This document shows positions 61,154-63,710 of a stretch of 63,710 nt of DNA, one piece after another. The stretch's first letter is position 1. The number at the start of each line of letters is the position of its first letter. A model generated the notes under the pieces. That model saw nothing but the letters and a program-made list of their open reading frames with translations. It was not told the DNA's origin and did no database searches. The DNA is from Pseudomonadota bacterium (GTDB taxonomy: Bacteria > Desulfobacterota > SM23-61), in contig JAHJQK010000098.1 of NCBI GenBank assembly GCA_018819135.1, positions 1-63,710 of the forward strand, in the 5' to 3' direction. The position numbers and the translations under genes are program-made.

Positions 61154-61558
61154 TTATGATCTATCCATCAAATCATAAATCCTGCTCGCGATCTCCTTGA
61201 TCCTCATCCCCGGGGTAAAGACCTCGGCGACGCCAATTTGCTTCAGTTGCTCGCCGTCTTTGGGAGGGATGGGACCGCCCAGGATAACTTTTATGTCGTC
61301 GACTTTATTTTTCTGCAGCAGTTCCAGGACCCTGCCGGTCAGTTGCATGTGGGCGCCCGCGAGGATGCTCAAGCCGATCAGGTGCACATCCTCTTCGATC
61401 GCGGCTTGTACAATCTCCTCCGGCGTCCGCCGGATCCCGGTATAGATGACTTCCATCCCGGCCTCCCGCAAGGCGCGGGCGATGACTTTCGCCCCCCGGT
61501 CATGGCTGTCCAGGCCGGGTTTGGCGATGAGAATCCGGATCGGGGGGTTCATCATCAT
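61154..61558 (-). CDS. acyl-CoA mutase B12-binding subunit
   Basis: A 134-residue cobalamin-binding domain protein. The base-off/His-on motif is AKPGLDSHDRGAKVIARALR (D-x-H-x-x-G), with VHLIGLSILAGAHMQLTGRV (the S-x-L segment) and VILGGPIPPKDGEQLKQIGV (GG). It is the small subunit of a two-protein, adenosylcobalamin-dependent mutase whose large subunit is the gene just upstream. GGAGAGAA stands before the ATG at 61558. Confidence 0.93.
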   Translation of the reverse strand: MMMNPPIRILIAKPGLDSHDRGAKVIARALREAGMEVIYTGIRRTPEEIVQAAIEEDVHLIGLSILAGAHMQLTGRVLELLQKNKVDDIKVILGGPIPPKDGEQLKQIGVAEVFTPGMRIKEIASRIYDLMDRS

Positions 61559-61604
61559 TTCTCTCCTTGCTAAGATCGGTGTTAAATCCTGTCGTCTACC
61601 GGGC

Positions 61605-63296
61605 CTACCCCTGCTGGTGTTCGCCGAAGACCTCTTTCAGGGTTCGAAAAATTTCCCCGATGGTGGCATAGCTTTTCACGGCCTCCTTGATGGGCCCCAT
61701 CAGGTTGTTCTCGTTGCCTTCCGGTTTGGCCGCGGTCTCCCGGATGGCCGCCAGAGATGCGGCCAGTTTGGCGGAATCCCTCCGGCTTTTGAATTCCTTA
61801 AGCTTCCTGATTTGATCCTGCTGCAAGGCCGGGTCCAGCTGATAGTAAGCGTGTTCTTCATACTCCTCCAGCGGCTCGATATGCAGGTTCATGCCCAAAA
61901 TGATCTTTCTCTTTTCTTCCAGGTCCATTTCGTAGGCAAAGGCGCTCTGGGCGATTTCATTCTGGACATAACCTTTCTTGATGGCGCTCACCATCCCCCC
62001 CAGGTCATCGATCTTGGCCAGGTACTGGTTGATTCTCTTCTCCACCTCGTCGGTCAGCCACTCCACGAAATAGGATCCGGCCAGGGGGTCTACAGTATGG
62101 GTTACCCCGGTCTCTTCGGCGATGATCTGCAGGGCCCGAAGGGAAATCAGGCTGGCCTTGGCGCTGGGGATGCCATAAGCTTCATCCATGGTCCGGGTGC
62201 CGACGCTCTGCGCCCCGGAAAGGACCCCGGCGAACCCCGCCAGGGTGCAGCGGACAATATTCGCTTCGGGGAGCGACCGCCTCAGGTTCAAGCCCACAGC
62301 TCCCTGGGAGGCATGGAACCGGAGGGCGCAGGCTTCTTCCTTTTCGGCCCCGAACTTCTCCTTCATGAGCCGGGCCCAGATCCGGCGCATCGCCCGGATT
62401 TTGGCGATCTCTTCGAAAAAGTCGCGGTGGTTGACGATGATCGTAAAAAAGAGAGGGCCCAGGTCGTCCGCCGGGATCCCCCGCTTCGCCGCGTTTTCCA
62501 CGTAGGTAGCGGCGTTCGCCAGGGTAAAGGCCGCCTCCTGCACGGCATTGGCGCCGGCCTCGCGGATCTGGTAGGAGATGGGGTTGAAGGGGTGGAAATT
62601 GGGCAAGTTCTCTTGGCAGAAGACGATCGTATCAGAGTGCAGCCGCAGGGACGGGTCGATGGGGAAAATGTAGGTGTTCCGGGCGAAGAATTCCTTCAGG
62701 ACGTCGTTCTGGAGGAATCCGGTAATCCTGGTCTTGTCTACGCCCTGCCTCTCGGCCACGACATCCAGCATGGCCAGGATTACGGCGGCGTTGGCGTTGG
62801 CCACGATGGTGATCCTCGTCTTGTTGAGATCGATGCCGTCGAGGATGGTCTCCATGTCCAGCAGGGAATTGATGGCCACCCCGCACTTGCCTACTTCGCC
62901 CTCCGCCCGGGGGTCGTCGGAGTCATATCCCAGCTGACAGGGAAGGTCGCAGGCCATGTACAGGCTGGTCATCCCCTGGGCCAGCAGGCGCCTGTACAGC
63001 TGATTGGTCTCGGCGGGGGTGGCGAACCCTGTAAATTGGGCCATCCGGTAGATCTGGCTCCGGTACATGTTGGGGTCGACGCCGCGGGTGAAGGGAAATT
63101 CACCGGGGAAGCCGAGAGAGGTTAAATAATTGCTCTCGGCTACGTCCAGGGGGGTGTACAGGGATTTCACGGGGATGCCGGAGTCCGTCTCGAACTTCTC
63201 TTTGCGCTCCCCCATCATTAGGAGCTGCTTCCGCAGATTCTCAACCTGCCACTTTTTCTCCTTCTTTTTTATCTCGCTGGCATTTTTCAGCGCCAT
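61605..63296 (-). CDS. acyl-CoA mutase large subunit, divergent methylmalonyl-CoA mutase type
   Basis: The start at 63296 has GGAGAGAGGG upstream and gives 563 residues; ATG 63332 would add 12. The mutase TIM barrel is clear: PFTRGVDPNMYRSQIYRMAQ, ACDLPCQLGYDSDDPRAEGE, GFLQNDVLKEFFARNTYIFP, TLAGFAGVLSGAQSVGTRTM and DPLAGSYFVEWLTDEV. Tyr78 and Arg218 match residues that favour methylmalonyl-CoA (Tyr89, Arg207 in P. shermanii). PISYQIREAGA has Gln at about 243, where other mutases have His in GYHMQEAG. The substrate may therefore differ. Confidence 0.9.
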   Translation of the reverse strand: MALKNASEIKKKEKKWQVENLRKQLLMMGERKEKFETDSGIPVKSLYTPLDVAESNYLTSLGFPGEFPFTRGVDPNMYRSQIYRMAQFTGFATPAETNQLYRRLLAQGMTSLYMACDLPCQLGYDSDDPRAEGEVGKCGVAINSLLDMETILDGIDLNKTRITIVANANAAVILAMLDVVAERQGVDKTRITGFLQNDVLKEFFARNTYIFPIDPSLRLHSDTIVFCQENLPNFHPFNPISYQIREAGANAVQEAAFTLANAATYVENAAKRGIPADDLGPLFFTIIVNHRDFFEEIAKIRAMRRIWARLMKEKFGAEKEEACALRFHASQGAVGLNLRRSLPEANIVRCTLAGFAGVLSGAQSVGTRTMDEAYGIPSAKASLISLRALQIIAEETGVTHTVDPLAGSYFVEWLTDEVEKRINQYLAKIDDLGGMVSAIKKGYVQNEIAQSAFAYEMDLEEKRKIILGMNLHIEPLEEYEEHAYYQLDPALQQDQIRKLKEFKSRRDSAKLAASLAAIRETAAKPEGNENNLMGPIKEAVKSYATIGEIFRTLKEVFGEHQQG

Positions 63297-63663
63297 CGCC
63301 CTCTCTCCGCGGGAATTTCGATAGGGATTCATTTTTTAGCAGTGTGAAGTATACTGGGATGGTGATTGTGTGTCAAGGGTATTGGGCACATGAAAATCGC
63401 CAACGAGCCTCTGCCTTTGGCAATCGCCTCGATCTAAATCCAGGCACATTATGGCTCTCATCGCTACTACGGAGTGATCCGCCCCTGTGCCCCGCTGCGG
63501 TACTCTCATCCTTGTGGGTCCTCCACTTGAATTTCTGCCTTAGCATAAGAAGGACAGGTTCCCATGGTTTATATCCCTACAACGATACATAATTAATTAT
63601 ATGGTTGACATCAATGCCTGACTATGCTACATGTTTTAGAAAAACATGGGGAGGTGTCAGGCC
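63297..63663. other. intergenic region between mutase and a plus-strand gene
   Basis: These 367 bases separate divergent genes. A stretch near 63460-63560 (minus strand: CACAGGGGCGGATCACTCCG, TAGTAGCGATGAGAGCC) has the look of a repeated element; I faintly recall similar leaders near reverse-transcriptase genes. A TTGACA lies at 63605-63610. Confidence 0.3.
63630..63648 (+). promoter_or_regulatory. palindrome upstream of the last gene (possible operator)
   Basis: CATGTTTT and AAAACATG are perfect 8-bp arms separated by AGA, placed between a possible -35 (TTGACA, 63605-63610) and the ribosome-binding site GGGGAGGTG. It could be a repressor site or a short hairpin in the leader. Confidence 0.45.
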
Positions 63664-63710
63664 ATGGTTCCAGAAAGCCGCGTGCAGGACGGGAGTTTTC
63701 CCATACCCAA
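63664..63710 (+). CDS. start of an unidentified plus-strand gene (partial)
   Basis: GGGGAGGTG stands about eight bases before ATG 63664, and the open frame MVPESRVQDGSFPIP runs off the window. Acetyl-CoA synthetase-like proteins have a comparable R-V/I-F-x-P-P N-terminus, but this is too short to assign. Confidence 0.5.
   Translation, partial: MVPESRVQDGSFPIP

Noticed and set aside
61446..63125. 559-codon plus-strand open frame opposite the mutase gene
   Set aside because: It is antisense to a clearly conserved gene; its length results from high G+C codon bias, and it has no recognisable motif or ribosome-binding site.
1..63710. CRISPR arrays, tRNA or rRNA genes, prophage
   Set aside because: I looked for regular spacers, cloverleaf/T-loop signatures, rRNA segments and phage structural or integrase genes, and found none. 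A tRNAscan/CRISPR search would be decisive.

Overview
The window looks like a chromosome segment from an anaerobic member of the Desulfobacterota (former Deltaproteobacteria) or a close relative. The grounds are the gene content (carbon starvation transporter, B12-dependent acyl-CoA mutase, MmgE/PrpD proteins, cob(I)alamin adenosyltransferase, multiheme cytochrome, AOR remnant), apparent selenocysteine use, and dispersed palindromic repeats of a type common in that group. No rRNA, tRNA, CRISPR array or complete insertion sequence was seen.

Layout. 0-5.4 kb: a DHH phosphoesterase, then a decaying stretch: a truncated TPP enzyme joined in frame to a broken MFS transporter, an SDR with an apparent internal deletion, a degraded two-cluster ferredoxin and a C-terminally truncated acyl-CoA dehydrogenase. 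5.5-10 kb: mobA, a coiled-coil lipoprotein, a metallophosphoesterase/tetraheme cytochrome with an in-frame UGA, and radA. 10-31 kb: mostly housekeeping genes (two SCP2-domain proteins, thioredoxin, a UGA-containing small membrane protein, lipoproteins, baeRF, gph/PHP, slipin-NfeD, type 4 UDG, coaBC, Nudix, aminotransferase, coaD, rsmD, cobO, ecfT, asd) plus an AbiE-like toxin-antitoxin pair. 31-39 kb: a UGA-containing thioredoxin-fold protein, cstA, a small protein with two ArsA-like ATPases, and a Lon-related protease. 38.8-46.7 kb: catabolic genes (class III aminotransferase, hydroxyisobutyrate-dehydrogenase-like protein, MmgE/PrpD, VOC epimerase-like protein, BKACE) mixed with relics (half a PrpD, an AOR tail, a frameshifted alcohol dehydrogenase). 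47.3-53.6 kb: a compact four-gene chaperone operon (J-like membrane protein, GrpE-like, Hsp70, pseudokinase-AAA+). 54-63.3 kb: a second catabolic island (DUF2284, nitroreductase, OYE/dienoyl-CoA-reductase-like flavoprotein, M29/NicX-like enzyme, MmgE/PrpD, both subunits of an acyl-CoA mutase).

Most notable points. (1) Three genes read through an in-frame UGA at a position where relatives have a redox cysteine. Each UGA is followed at a suitable distance by a bacterial SECIS-like hairpin whose apical loop contains GGU. They are the cytochrome phosphoesterase (U48), a 53-residue membrane protein beside thioredoxin (U30), and a 123-residue thioredoxin-fold protein with a UxxC motif (U19). Conventional ORF calling truncates or misses all three. 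(2) The Hsp70/GrpE/J-like/pseudokinase-AAA+ operon looks like a self-contained, membrane-tethered chaperone machine of unknown function. (3) The acyl-CoA mutase has Gln where the catalytic His of methylmalonyl-CoA mutases is expected. (4) The first ArsA-like gene appears to start at AUU. (5) There is a MITE-like repeat family, and a separate long inverted repeat next to radA.
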